Source: JAVXGM01 sp036657395
GTDB lineage: Bacteria; Bacillota; Clostridia; Peptostreptococcales; Anaerovoracaceae
Reading direction: 5' to 3'
Assembly (NCBI GenBank): GCA_036657395.1
Contig: JAVXGM010000009.1
Coordinates: 1 to 61,053 of the forward strand
DNA length: 61,053 nucleotides
Shown here: positions 32,584 to 42,242 of the stretch, piece by piece
How the letters are laid out: each line of letters begins with the position of its first letter
Numbering within the stretch: the first letter of the stretch is position 1
Made by a program: the position numbers and the translations under genes
Notes under the pieces: generated by a model
Database searches by the model: none
What the model was told of the DNA's origin: nothing
The model's input: the letters and a program-made list of their open reading frames with translations, nothing else

Positions 32584-35500
32584 ATGGCTTTTACTCATTT
32601 ACATGTACATACAGAATACAGCTTACTTGACGGCGCAGCTAGAATTAAAGATTTAGTTTCAAAAGCCAAGGATCTTGGAATGAAATCCCTTGCTATCACT
32701 GATCATGGGGTTATGTTTGGTGTTGTAGATTTTTACCGGGAGTGTAAAAAACAAGGTATAAAACCTATAATTGGCTGTGAGGTTTACACTGCGGCTAGAA
32801 AAATGGAAGACAAAGATGCCGTTAAGGATAAATATCAAGGACATCTTGTTCTTTTAGCAAAAAATCAGAAAGGGTATCAAAATCTAATTAAAATTGTATC
32901 AGAAGGGTTTATTAAAGGCTTCTATTATAAGCCAAGAATAGACAAAGATGTATTACGTGAACATAGGGAAGGGATTATAGCCTTATCAGCCTGCTTGGCA
33001 GGAGAGGTGCAACGGAGACTTCGCAATAAAGATTATCAAGGAGCTAAAGAAGAAACACTGGCTCTTCAGGATATTTTCGGAGAAGAAAATTTTTACTTAG
33101 AACTTCAAGATCAAGGTCTTGAAGAAGAGGCTGAAATATTACCAGATATGATCAAGCTTCACGAGGAAACGGGAATCCCTTTAGTTGCAACCAATGACGT
33201 TCACTATGTGAGACAAGAAGATGCCCAGGCTCACGATGTGCTTTTGTGTATCCAGACCGCAGCAACTGTAGATGATGAAAATAGAATGCGTTTCCCTAAT
33301 GATCAATTTTATCTTAAATCAGAAGATGAAATGCGTAAGATTTTTTCAAATACTCCCGATGCTTGTGACAACACGGCAAAAATAGCCGAGAAATGTAATG
33401 TTGAATTTACCTTTGGCCAGCTTCACTTACCAGAGTTTATTCCACCAGAAGGGTTAAATAATCAGGAATACCTGCGAAAACTTTGTAATCAAGGTCTTGA
33501 ACAACGGTATGGAAAAGAAGAAAACCAAGAATTAAAAGATAGACTGGAATATGAGCTTAGTACGATAGAGAAAATGGGATATGTAGAGTATTTTCTAATC
33601 GTTTGGGACTTTATTAATTATGCAAAAAAAATTGGTATTGTAGTTGGACCAGGAAGGGGATCTGCTGCGGGAAGCATTGTTGCTTATGTTCTTTCAATTA
33701 CAGATATTGATCCTATTAAATATGGACTTATATTTGAGCGTTTTCTAAACCCAGAACGAGTAAGTATGCCAGATATTGATATAGACTTCTGCTATGAGAG
33801 AAGACAAGAGGTTATCGACTATGTTATCAAAAAATATGGTGCAGATAAAGTTTCTCAGATTATTACATTTGGTACTATGAAAGCCAAGGCTGCTGTTCGA
33901 GATGTAGGCAGAGCCCTTAATGTTGGATATCCAGAGACAGATGCAATTGCAAAGGCGATTCCATTTGAACTTAAAATGACTATAGACAAAGCATTAACCA
34001 TGAATTCAGAGCTCAAAGCAGCTTATGAAAACGACAAAGATACAAAGAAAATATTAGATATGGCAAGAGCCTTAGAAGGCATGCCAAGACATGCATCAAC
34101 CCATGCTGCGGGAGTTGTAATATCTAAAAAAAGCATAGATGAATACGTACCCCTTTATCTTTCTGATAAAGGGGTGGCAACCCAATTTACCATGACTACC
34201 ATTGAAGAATTAGGTTTATTAAAGATGGACTTTCTCGGCCTTAGAAATCTTACGGTTATACGAGATGCCCTAGAATTAATAGAAGCAAAATATAAGGTTT
34301 CCATAGATTTTTCTACTATGGATTACGATGATCCTAAGGTTTACACTATGATTTCCAAGGGGAATACAAGCGGAGTTTTCCAGTTGGAGAGCGGTGGAAT
34401 GACTCAGTTTATGAAAGGGCTCAGACCAGATGGCTTTGAGGATATTGTCGCTGGAATTTCCCTGTATAGACCCGGTCCAATGGCATCAATTCCTACATAT
34501 ATGGCCAATAAGAAAAATCCTGACCAGATTAAATACATTCATGAAAGCTTGAAACCAATTCTGTCTGTTACCTATGGTTGTCTTGTTTACCAGGAGCAAG
34601 TAATGCAGATTGTTCGTGACCTGGGTGGGTATTCCTACGGTCGCTCAGACCTTGTTAGGCGAGCCATGAGCAAGAAAAAAATGGATGTAATGTTAGAGGA
34701 AAAAGAGTATTTTATCCATGGGAAAACAGATGACAGTGGCAATGTGGAAATCACAGGCTGCATTAGAAATGGGATTGACCAGAAGGCAGCTGAAGAGATA
34801 TTTAACCAGATGGTTAGCTTCGCTGAGTATGCTTTCAATAAATCTCATGCAGCAGCATATGCAGTGATTTCTTATGAGACCGCTTATTTAAAGGCATATT
34901 ACCCTGTGGAATTTATGTCAGCATTACTGACAAGTGTTATGGGGGATTCAGATTCCGTATCTAAATATATTCGCAATTGTAGTGAGATGAATATCCCTGT
35001 TTTGCCGCCAGACATTAATGAAAGTGGAAAGAAATTCACGCCTAAAGATAGTGAAATTCGATTTGGACTTTTAGGTGTTAAAAACGTAGGAGAAGGAGTT
35101 ATCAATGCTATTATAAAGGCCAGAGAAGAAAAGGGGCATTTCACAGACATATTCCAATTTATAAGCAGTGTAGACATCCATGAAATGAATAAAAAGGCGA
35201 TTGAAAGCTTAATTAGAGCGGGAGCCTTTGATTCCTTAAACCCAAATAGAGCCAAGCACATGGCTGTCTATGAAGGTCTTATTGAATCGGCCCAAAACAA
35301 TGCAAAGCGAAATATTCAAGGACAATTCTCCTTATTCCAAACTAACGTAGAAGCAATGGAAGTGGGAGACAACCTAGGGAGATTTCCTGATGTGGAGAAT
35401 TTTAATAAAGGGATTCTCAGTGCTATGGAAAAAGAAATGCTAGGAGTATACCTTTCAGATCATCCTCTTAATGAATATAAGGATAAGATTAACCGAGCTG

Positions 35501-36090
35501 TCAGTGTTACATCTGAAGATTTACGCCAAGCATCAGAGGAAGAAGAATCAGGTGAAGAAGCACCTATTGTCAATAGTAACATTACAGATGGTATGAAGGC
35601 AGTAATGGCAGGAATCATAACAAAGAAGAAAACATTTATTACGAAAAAAAATGCAATGATGGCTTTTACAGAACTAGAAGATTTATATGGAATAGTAGAG
35701 GTTGTAGTTTTTCCTAACGTATATGAGCGGTATGCCTCATTAATAAAGGAAGATTCCCTGGTTATAGTAAGAGGAACCATAAATTTCAAAGAAGGAGAGC
35801 TGCCTAAACTTTTAGCCAACGATATAAAGCCTTTGATTGGTGGAGAAAATCAAGTGATAAAGGACATGGCCATGGTTAAACTAAAAATACCTGAAGGGAT
35901 CAACGAAGAAGATGCAATGGGGGAAATCAGAATGATAAATTTAACTCATAAGGGAGATACCCCTGTAATACTTTATTTACAAGGCACAGGAAAATCCCTA
36001 AAGACCACACCTGACCTTTGGGTTAAACCAGATCAAGACTATAAGTCCAAGATGATTGACCTGCTTGGGCAGGAAAACGTTAAGTTGTAG
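32584..36090 (+). CDS. dnaE: DNA polymerase III alpha subunit
   Basis: 1168-residue replicative polymerase. N-terminal PHP domain (FTHLHVHTEYSLLDGAARI) with metal ligands, family C polymerase core (GPGRGSAAGSIVAY, MPDIDIDFCYERR), helix-hairpin-helix region, and C-terminal OB fold (about 990-1080, MKAVMAGIITKKKTFITKKN). RBS TTGGAGAG. Followed at 13 bp by pfkA, an arrangement common in low-GC Gram-positives. Confidence 0.97.
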   Translation: MAFTHLHVHTEYSLLDGAARIKDLVSKAKDLGMKSLAITDHGVMFGVVDFYRECKKQGIKPIIGCEVYTAARKMEDKDAVKDKYQGHLVLLAKNQKGYQNLIKIVSEGFIKGFYYKPRIDKDVLREHREGIIALSACLAGEVQRRLRNKDYQGAKEETLALQDIFGEENFYLELQDQGLEEEAEILPDMIKLHEETGIPLVATNDVHYVRQEDAQAHDVLLCIQTAATVDDENRMRFPNDQFYLKSEDEMRKIFSNTPDACDNTAKIAEKCNVEFTFGQLHLPEFIPPEGLNNQEYLRKLCNQGLEQRYGKEENQELKDRLEYELSTIEKMGYVEYFLIVWDFINYAKKIGIVVGPGRGSAAGSIVAYVLSITDIDPIKYGLIFERFLNPERVSMPDIDIDFCYERRQEVIDYVIKKYGADKVSQIITFGTMKAKAAVRDVGRALNVGYPETDAIAKAIPFELKMTIDKALTMNSELKAAYENDKDTKKILDMARALEGMPRHASTHAAGVVISKKSIDEYVPLYLSDKGVATQFTMTTIEELGLLKMDFLGLRNLTVIRDALELIEAKYKVSIDFSTMDYDDPKVYTMISKGNTSGVFQLESGGMTQFMKGLRPDGFEDIVAGISLYRPGPMASIPTYMANKKNPDQIKYIHESLKPILSVTYGCLVYQEQVMQIVRDLGGYSYGRSDLVRRAMSKKKMDVMLEEKEYFIHGKTDDSGNVEITGCIRNGIDQKAAEEIFNQMVSFAEYAFNKSHAAAYAVISYETAYLKAYYPVEFMSALLTSVMGDSDSVSKYIRNCSEMNIPVLPPDINESGKKFTPKDSEIRFGLLGVKNVGEGVINAIIKAREEKGHFTDIFQFISSVDIHEMNKKAIESLIRAGAFDSLNPNRAKHMAVYEGLIESAQNNAKRNIQGQFSLFQTNVEAMEVGDNLGRFPDVENFNKGILSAMEKEMLGVYLSDHPLNEYKDKINRAVSVTSEDLRQASEEEESGEEAPIVNSNITDGMKAVMAGIITKKKTFITKKNAMMAFTELEDLYGIVEVVVFPNVYERYASLIKEDSLVIVRGTINFKEGELPKLLANDIKPLIGGENQVIKDMAMVKLKIPEGINEEDAMGEIRMINLTHKGDTPVILYLQGTGKSLKTTPDLWVKPDQDYKSKMIDLLGQENVKL

Positions 36091-36103
36091 GAGGATATGA
36101 ATC

Positions 36104-37066
36104 ATGAGAAAAATAGGAGTATTAACTAGCGGAGGAGATGCCCCCGGAATGAACGCTGCTGTTAGAGCTGTAGTTAGGTGTGGCATCGATAGGGGTATGG
36201 AGGTTTACGGTATAAAACGAGGCTATGAGGGGCTGATTGAAGGAGAAATTGAGAGGATGACAATGTCATCTGTAGGAGAAATTCTTCATCGGGGAGGGAC
36301 TATACTTAGAACTGCCAGAAGTCAAAGATTTAAAACAGTAGAAGGTCAAAAGCAAGCATTAAATGTTTTAGAAGCCTTTGGAATAGAAGGCCTTGTAGTA
36401 ATTGGCGGAGACGGTTCATTTCGTGGAGGTCTAGATCTTGCCAAAAATGGGATAGCGGTCATGGGAGTACCAGGAACTATTGATAATGACCTTGGGTATA
36501 CGGATTTTACAATAGGCTTTGATACAGCGGTAAACACAGTGCTTTCTATTGTAAGTAACGTTCGAGATACTTCATCTTCCCATGAGCGAACTACCATAAT
36601 TGAAGTTATGGGTAGAGACTGTGGCGATATTGCACTTTATGCAGGAATTGCCGCAGGGGCAGACAATATTTTAGTTCCTGAATTACCTTTAGATATTGCA
36701 AGCATTTGTAAAAAGATTATTCAAGGAGCCAACAGAGGTAAGCTTCACAATATTATAGTAAAAGCTGAAGGCGTTAATATTGACACCACAAAATTAGCGG
36801 ATGTAGTGGAAGAAAAGACTGGAAAAGAAACTAAGATTGTGGTTTTAGGCTATATACAAAGAGGCGGTTCACCCACCTGTAATGATAGAATTTTAGCTAG
36901 TAGAACAGGTAGTAAAGCGGTGGAGCTTTTGTACGATGATGAGCCAAGCTGTGCTATTGGAATATGCAGAGGTGAAATTGTCGCCTATGATTTGGCGGAA
37001 GCGCTTAAAATGGAGCGGGAGCTGAACGATCAGCTTTATCAATTGGCAGATGTGTTATCAAAGTGA
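36104..37066 (+). CDS. pfkA: 6-phosphofructokinase
   Basis: 320-residue ATP-dependent PFK. Motifs: LTSGGDAPGMNAAVRA, RGYEGLI, GGTILRTARS, VIGGDGSFRG, PGTIDNDLGYTDFTIGFDTA, EVMGRDCGDIA and QRGGSPTCNDR. Gly after the GGDGS motif fits ATP, not pyrophosphate, specificity. RBS AGGAGG. Confidence 0.97.
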   Translation: MRKIGVLTSGGDAPGMNAAVRAVVRCGIDRGMEVYGIKRGYEGLIEGEIERMTMSSVGEILHRGGTILRTARSQRFKTVEGQKQALNVLEAFGIEGLVVIGGDGSFRGGLDLAKNGIAVMGVPGTIDNDLGYTDFTIGFDTAVNTVLSIVSNVRDTSSSHERTTIIEVMGRDCGDIALYAGIAAGADNILVPELPLDIASICKKIIQGANRGKLHNIIVKAEGVNIDTTKLADVVEEKTGKETKIVVLGYIQRGGSPTCNDRILASRTGSKAVELLYDDEPSCAIGICRGEIVAYDLAEALKMERELNDQLYQLADVLSK

Positions 37067-37078
37067 TATGGAGACAAA

Positions 37079-38326
37079 ATGAGAGAAAGAATAAAAGAAA
37101 TAAGTAGTTTTATTAGAACATTTATAAAGTGGATTATTATTGCTACAATTGTAGGGACTATAAGCGGCGGAGTTGGTACAGCCTTTCGCCTTGCAGTTGA
37201 ATCTGCAAATGTCTTTAGAGGAGAGAATTCATGGCTAATATACGCATTGCCTGTGGGAGGCCTTGTAATTGTGGCTGCATATAAGATTTGTAAGGTGAAA
37301 TTATCCATTGGCACAGACCATGTGATTGATTCAATTAGAACAGAAGACCAGGTGCCTATAAGATTAGGACCACTTATCTTTGTAAGTACTATAATTACCC
37401 ATTTATTTGGAGGATGTGCTGGTCGTGAGGGCGCAGCATTGCAGCTTGGAGGATGCATCGGTACACATGTAGGCAAACTCTTTAAATTAGATGATAAAGA
37501 TATGTCCCTAATTGTGCTAAGTGGAATGAGTGGCGTTTTTGCTGCCCTCTTTGGAACACCACTTACAGCAGTATTTTTCGCCCTAGAAGTAATCAGTGTA
37601 GGAGTCATTTATTACTCAGGGCTTGTACCTTGTTTGGTTTCTGCATTGGTTGCCTACAGCATCTCTGGATATTTTGGGTTTGATTTGGAAATCGATGTGA
37701 TGCTTAATATACCTGGATTTGGGCCTATAACCGTGGCTCAAGTGGCAGTGCTAGGAATATGTTCAGCATTGATCAGCATTTTATTTATCTTTTCCATGGA
37801 TAGGATAGATGACTTTTTTGAACATTTTTTTAAGAACCAATATATTCGCATATTTGTAGGAGGCGTGATTATCGTATTATTGTCCCTGATTTTCACTTCT
37901 GGTAGATATAATGGATCAGGGATGCGGGTAATATTTGAAGCTTTAGGCGGTAACAGCAACTGGTGGGATCCGCTGCTGAAAATTTTATTTACAGTGATTA
38001 CTTTAGGTGTAGGATTTAAAGGCGGAGAGATTGTTCCCACATTTTTCATAGGAGCCACAATGGGGTGCTTTATAGGTGGGTTAATCGGTCTGGACCCTGG
38101 ATTTGCAGCAGCAATAGGCCTTATTGCTACATTTTGTGGAGTGATTAACAGCCCAGTAGCCTCTATAATATTAGGTGTAGAACTCTTTGGAGCACAAGGA
38201 CTACTATTCTTTGGTATTGCGTGTAGCATCAGCTATATGTTGTCAGGCTATTACGGTCTATACGGAAGCCAAAAAATTGTATATAGTAAGATAAAAGCAG
38301 AGTACATAAACATTAATGCAAAGTAG
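37079..38326 (+). CDS. ClC-family anion channel/transporter
   Basis: 415 residues with about 10 or more hydrophobic helices. The gating glutamate lies in GCAGREGAALQLGG, the variant of GREGP. The helix N motif is present as KGGEIVPTFFIGATMG. The canonical helix D motif GSGIP is not visible; that region reads SIGTDHVIDSI. So ion selectivity (chloride or fluoride) and channel versus antiporter mode are open. Located 12 bp after pfkA. Confidence 0.85.
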   Translation: MRERIKEISSFIRTFIKWIIIATIVGTISGGVGTAFRLAVESANVFRGENSWLIYALPVGGLVIVAAYKICKVKLSIGTDHVIDSIRTEDQVPIRLGPLIFVSTIITHLFGGCAGREGAALQLGGCIGTHVGKLFKLDDKDMSLIVLSGMSGVFAALFGTPLTAVFFALEVISVGVIYYSGLVPCLVSALVAYSISGYFGFDLEIDVMLNIPGFGPITVAQVAVLGICSALISILFIFSMDRIDDFFEHFFKNQYIRIFVGGVIIVLLSLIFTSGRYNGSGMRVIFEALGGNSNWWDPLLKILFTVITLGVGFKGGEIVPTFFIGATMGCFIGGLIGLDPGFAAAIGLIATFCGVINSPVASIILGVELFGAQGLLFFGIACSISYMLSGYYGLYGSQKIVYSKIKAEYININAK

Positions 38327-38345
38327 AAATCATAAGGAGGAAAAA

Positions 38346-39587
38346 ATGAAAATTGCGTTTAAAAATGGGCTACTAATTGACGGAACTGGCAGGACGCCCA
38401 TAGAAAATTCTTTAGTACTTATAGAAAATAAAAAAATTTCTTATGCAGGACCTTTAAAGGAGATTCAGGAAGAATATCAAATTTATGATATTAAGGGCAA
38501 GACCATTATGCCAGGTCTTATTGATACACATCTTCATTACAGTGGAAACTTAAGCGATAACGACACTGAATGGGTCATGGAACCAATATTTCAAAAGGCA
38601 GTAGTTGCTGTTTCTCAAGCAAGGGAAGCTTTAGAAAATGGACTTACCTCTGTAGGTGAAATTTCTAGATTTGGACCTCACATTCGAAATATGATTGAAC
38701 AAGGTGTTATCCCAGGACCTAGAACTGTAACTTCTGGAATTGGGTTTTGCAGAACTGCAGGCCATGGAGATTCTCACAGACTTCCACTTGAATTTAATGC
38801 AGAATCTCACCCTTGGGCAGAGAGAGTAGACGGTCCATGGGAGCTTCGCAAGGCCATTAGAAAAGCCATAAGGGAAAACCCTGATGCAATTAAGATTTGG
38901 TCAACAGGTGGCGGGATTTGGCGTCACGATGCAAAGGCTGATTCCCACTATTCCATGGAAGAAATCCAAGCTGTAGTTGATGAATCCAATATGGTTAACC
39001 TGCCAGTATGGTCTCATGCAGAAGGTTATGAAGGTGCACTTAATTCTTGCAAAGCAGGGGTTTCTGTAATTATTCATGGCCAGGAACTTAACGAAGAATG
39101 TTTACAGATTATGAAGGAAAAAGACATTACATTTTGCCCTACCTTCCAATTTTTCTTTGAATGGTTTTCCGTGTATGAGCCACCTTATAGACCTATTCAT
39201 GACAATTACCCTGGTGCAACGACAGCGGAAAAAGAGCTGAACCGAATTACTGAAAACTTAATTAATGCAAACAAAAAAGGCATTAGAATTACTGTAGGAT
39301 CAGATTCTTTTTGCAGCACTCTTACACCTTATGGAAAATATGCTATAACGGAAATGTATGCCCTTAATAAGGCTGGAATGACAAACATGGAAGTATTGGT
39401 TGCAGCCACTAAAAACGGAGCTGAAATGCTTAGAATAGCAGATATTACAGGGACGCTTGAAGCTGGAAAATTTGCAGACTTACTAGTTCTTGATGGAAAT
39501 CCTTTAGATGACATCCATGCGGTTTCCACGGACACAATGGAAGTGATCATGAAGGAAGGACAGTTTGTAAAAGGAGATACAAAATAG
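38346..39587 (+). CDS. Metal-dependent amidohydrolase (imidazolonepropionase/prolidase-like)
   Basis: 413-residue cytoplasmic amidohydrolase. N-terminal beta sandwich, TIM barrel with HxH in PGLIDTHLHYSG, a Lys in DAIKIWSTGGGIWRH that may be carboxylated, histidines in VWSHAEG and IIHGQEL and the metal Asp in GSDSF; C-terminal FADLLVLDGNPL. Close in style to the group containing Xaa-Pro dipeptidases and aryldialkylphosphatase-like enzymes. Substrate not determined. Start is the ATG behind AAGGAGG; an upstream ATG inside the ClC end is rejected. Confidence 0.85.
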   Translation: MKIAFKNGLLIDGTGRTPIENSLVLIENKKISYAGPLKEIQEEYQIYDIKGKTIMPGLIDTHLHYSGNLSDNDTEWVMEPIFQKAVVAVSQAREALENGLTSVGEISRFGPHIRNMIEQGVIPGPRTVTSGIGFCRTAGHGDSHRLPLEFNAESHPWAERVDGPWELRKAIRKAIRENPDAIKIWSTGGGIWRHDAKADSHYSMEEIQAVVDESNMVNLPVWSHAEGYEGALNSCKAGVSVIIHGQELNEECLQIMKEKDITFCPTFQFFFEWFSVYEPPYRPIHDNYPGATTAEKELNRITENLINANKKGIRITVGSDSFCSTLTPYGKYAITEMYALNKAGMTNMEVLVAATKNGAEMLRIADITGTLEAGKFADLLVLDGNPLDDIHAVSTDTMEVIMKEGQFVKGDTK

Positions 39588-39609
39588 TCGATGGCAAAGA
39601 TAATAGGGG

Positions 39610-40830
39610 CTATTCCTTAGTGTGATCCCCTAGGTCAATACCAATGTCATTATGGATTATTCGGCCAAAAGTAATGGATTTATCTCCGAATTTTTTTCGG
39701 ATGTCATCCATGGTTCGCTCCAATGTTTCCCCACGTTTTCGATTGTCATTACAACTAGAAAATAGTGATAGTTGTTCAGATTCACCTTCATTGCAAAGAT
39801 TTATTGCAGTAATAGTGAGCATTCGAATAGGATTGGAAATAGTCCAAGATTTGTTGATGACTTCAAGGGCACAAGCAGAGATTTCCTCAGAAAGGTTTGT
39901 AGCCATTTCAAGCTGTTTTTGGCGAGAAATCACCTTAAAACCTGGATCCTTAATATCCACCTTAACTCCAAAACTTTTCATTTGATATTTTCGCAGGCGA
40001 CTGGCCACTGTATCAGACAACCCAGTCACTGCGATTTTTATATCATCTATACCTTCTAAATTTCTAGTGAAGGTTATCCCGTTTCCCACAGATTTTATTT
40101 TTTCACGTTCATGGTAAAGGCAGACAGGGCTGTCATCAAAACCGTTAGCATAGTCATAAAGCATACCCCCTTGTTTTCCAAGAAGGGCAGAAAGGAAAGT
40201 CTTATCTGTTTTTGCCAGATCTCCAATAGTATATATTCCGGATTTTTTCAAACGTTCTTCTGTAACGTTTCCAACAAAAAACATTTCACCTACATCCATA
40301 GGCCAAAGTATTTCCTTGTAATTCTCTTTGCTGATTACTGTAGTTCCATCAGGCTTATTCAAATCACTTCCCATCTTTGCAAAGATTTTATTATAGGAAA
40401 CACCTACAGAAAGCGTAAGACCTAGTTCTTCTTTTATTGTATTTCGAATAGTTGTTGCGATTTGCAAACCCGACCCGAAAAGTTTAAAACTTCCAGTGAC
40501 GTCTAGCCAGGATTCATCAATACTAAAAGGCTCTACCATATCAGTAAAACGCTGATATATTTTATTGATCAAACCACAGTAATGGGTATATTTATGATGA
40601 TGTGGGGCAACTAATTGTAAGTCAGGACATTTACGTTTTGCTTGCCATAAAGTCTCTGCTGTAGTAACTCCATATTTTTTGGCATAGGAATTTTTGGCAA
40701 GTATAATACCGTGACGGTTTTCCGGATTGCCGCAAACAGCCATAGGTTTATCTTTTAATTCAGGATGATCTAAAAGCTCCACAGAGGCAAAAAAACCGTC
40801 CATGTCGCAGTGCAGTATTGTTCGTTCCAT
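39610..40830 (-). CDS. dinB: DNA polymerase IV (Y family)
   Basis: 406-residue error-prone translesion polymerase. Catalytic acidic residues in LHCDMDGFFASVE and FSIDESWLDVTG; little-finger domain in the C-terminal third (KSVGNGITFTRNL, VDIKDPGFKVISRQ). Length normal. It converges on the amidohydrolase gene at 22 bp; no LexA-like (GAAC-N4-GTTY) site was noticed at its start. Confidence 0.95.
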   Translation of the reverse strand: MERTILHCDMDGFFASVELLDHPELKDKPMAVCGNPENRHGIILAKNSYAKKYGVTTAETLWQAKRKCPDLQLVAPHHHKYTHYCGLINKIYQRFTDMVEPFSIDESWLDVTGSFKLFGSGLQIATTIRNTIKEELGLTLSVGVSYNKIFAKMGSDLNKPDGTTVISKENYKEILWPMDVGEMFFVGNVTEERLKKSGIYTIGDLAKTDKTFLSALLGKQGGMLYDYANGFDDSPVCLYHEREKIKSVGNGITFTRNLEGIDDIKIAVTGLSDTVASRLRKYQMKSFGVKVDIKDPGFKVISRQKQLEMATNLSEEISACALEVINKSWTISNPIRMLTITAINLCNEGESEQLSLFSSCNDNRKRGETLERTMDDIRKKFGDKSITFGRIIHNDIGIDLGDHTKE

Positions 40831-40916
40831 AAGGGTATTATATATGAATTCTTTTATTTGAACAGCAAATATGTTATAATGATAAAAAGTTATTGTTGCG
40901 GAGAAAGGAATTTGAA

Positions 40917-41075
40917 ATGATAAAGAAAATCAACCAAGTGTTAAGGGTAGTTTTTATAGGCATTACAGTTTTGGTGGTGATTGGAAAAGTTTCCGAGGTT
41001 AGTTGTCCGTTGAATATTAGAAAAAAAAGTGAACAACCAAAGGGGAATGCAGAAGATTTTGACGAAGTATGGTAG
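40917..41075 (+). CDS. Small single-pass membrane protein, unknown
   Basis: 52 residues. One TM helix (about 9-27, LRVVFIGITVLVVIG) followed by a hydrophilic tail ending DFDEVW. Start ATG follows GAGAAAGGAA; an extended -10 TGTTATAAT (ends 40880) is upstream. It is the first of three genes (40917-42082), next to an Usp-like and a DUF308 membrane protein. No family recognised. Confidence 0.6.
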   Translation: MIKKINQVLRVVFIGITVLVVIGKVSEVSCPLNIRKKSEQPKGNAEDFDEVW

Positions 41076-41102
41076 ACAGAAGATTTTAACAAGGGGAAGT
41101 AA

Positions 41103-41489
41103 ATGAATAATGTAATGGTGTGTGTAACTCAGCAAAAATCTTGTGATCGCTTGATTAGATATGGACATAGCCTTTTTGATAAGCAAGATGGAGAGTTATT
41201 TATTATCCATGTAGCATCTAGTAATAATAAATTTTTACAAGAAAGCGAAGATGGAAGTGCCTTAGACTATCTTTATGGTAAGGCCATTGAATTTGGGGCT
41301 AATTTAACTGTAGTCAGGTCAAATAATATCTTAAATACTTTAGTAGATTTGGTGAAAAAAAACCAGATTTCACAAGTTGTTCTTGGACAATCAGGTGAAG
41401 AAAATACACATGGAAATTTACTTGTTGAATTTGAGAAAAGAATTCAAGGACAAGCCAAGCTGCGGATTGTTCCCCAGGATAATGACTAG
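41103..41489 (+). CDS. Universal-stress-protein-like domain (KdpD-Usp type)
   Basis: 128 residues. MVCVTQQKSCDRLIRYGHSL, ELFIIHVASS and VVLGQSGEENTHGNLLVEFEKRI follow the Usp domain of KdpD and related adenine-nucleotide-binding proteins. Cytoplasmic. RBS AAGGGGAAG. The linked kdp genes are not here. Probably a nucleotide-binding stress or potassium-responsive protein; role inferred from fold only. Confidence 0.75.
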   Translation: MNNVMVCVTQQKSCDRLIRYGHSLFDKQDGELFIIHVASSNNKFLQESEDGSALDYLYGKAIEFGANLTVVRSNNILNTLVDLVKKNQISQVVLGQSGEENTHGNLLVEFEKRIQGQAKLRIVPQDND

Positions 41490-41509
41490 AGTTTGTGAGG
41501 AGAGTTAGT

Positions 41510-42082
41510 TTGAGAATATTAATTATTATAAGTGGTTGCCTGTTCTTTTTAACTGGTGTGTTTTGTATTGCAAATCCAGGAGAAACATTTTTAACATTGG
41601 CATTTGTTTTAGGTATAGTTATGGTGGCAAATGGAGTAATCCAGGCTATTTCATACATTGAAGGCAGGCGAGGAAATAAAAAGGATAATAATGGATGGAT
41701 TTTGGCAGATGCCATGATTACATTTATCCTAGGTGTCTTTGTTCTTTTCAATCAGATAGTAGCAGATGTAACTATTCCAATGGTATTTGGCCTATGGCTT
41801 TTATTTTCTGGAACATTACGTGTGGTTGCGGCCACTCATATTAATCGTGACGAAAAATCAGGAAATTTCTGGGGTGCATTTATAACCGGTATGTTATGTA
41901 TTATTGGAGGTATATTTGCATTTGTAAACCAATTAAGCGCTGGTGTTGCTATTGCAATTTTACTTGGTGTATTGTTCTTCCTACAGGGGATTAGCATCCT
42001 AGAATTAGGTATACATTTGCCTCATGAAAAGAGAAAAGGAAAGAAATCAAAGAAGAATAAAAATGAAATAAAGGAAGACTAA
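41510..42082 (+). CDS. HdeD-like membrane protein (DUF308)
   Basis: 190 residues, six predicted TM helices in three similar pairs, each with the style GxxxxxNPxxT, ILGVFVLFNQ, GGIFAFVNQL, and a Lys-rich cytoplasmic tail (KRKGKKSKKNKNE). DUF308/HdeD proteins are linked to acid or envelope stress in enterobacteria, but function in clostridia is unknown. The start is the TTG 7 nt after AGGAG; a GTG five codons upstream is possible. Confidence 0.75.
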   Translation: MRILIIISGCLFFLTGVFCIANPGETFLTLAFVLGIVMVANGVIQAISYIEGRRGNKKDNNGWILADAMITFILGVFVLFNQIVADVTIPMVFGLWLLFSGTLRVVAATHINRDEKSGNFWGAFITGMLCIIGGIFAFVNQLSAGVAIAILLGVLFFLQGISILELGIHLPHEKRKGKKSKKNKNEIKED

Positions 42083-42125
42083 AAGAAAGACCAACAGAGA
42101 AATCTTAAAATACAAGAGTATAAAA

Positions 42126-42166
42126 AAGGGTGAGCAGCCATGTAAAAGTTGCTCACTCTTTTTTAT
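42126..42166 (+). terminator. Intrinsic terminator
   Basis: GGGTGAGCAGC pairs with GTTGCTCACTC with G-U pairs around an 8-nt loop, followed by six T residues. Ends the 40917-42082 unit. Confidence 0.85.
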
Positions 42167-42173
42167 TATCCTC

Positions 42174-42224
42174 TTGACTTATATTTTAATTAAGGCATAA
42201 TAATTATTATAGCTTAATTAAAAT
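42174..42224 (+). promoter_or_regulatory. Promoter and 42-bp palindromic operator of marR-MATE
   Basis: The -35 TTGACT is at 42174-42179 and the -10 CATAAT at 42196-42201. Overlaying it is a palindrome: arms ATTTTAATTAAG (42183-42194) and CTTAATTAAAAT (42213-42224) are perfect complements, and the centre ATAATAATTATTAT (42197-42210) is itself perfect. It covers the -10 region and ends just ahead of the AAGGAG ribosome site, as expected for autorepression by the MarR protein. Confidence 0.8.
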
Positions 42225-42242
42225 ATGAAAAAGGAGATAATT

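Noticed and set aside
37039..38229. Minus-strand frames (up to 189 codons) opposite the ClC gene
   Set aside because: Pro/Ile/Thr-rich shadows of membrane-helix coding; the plus-strand gene has clear ClC motifs.
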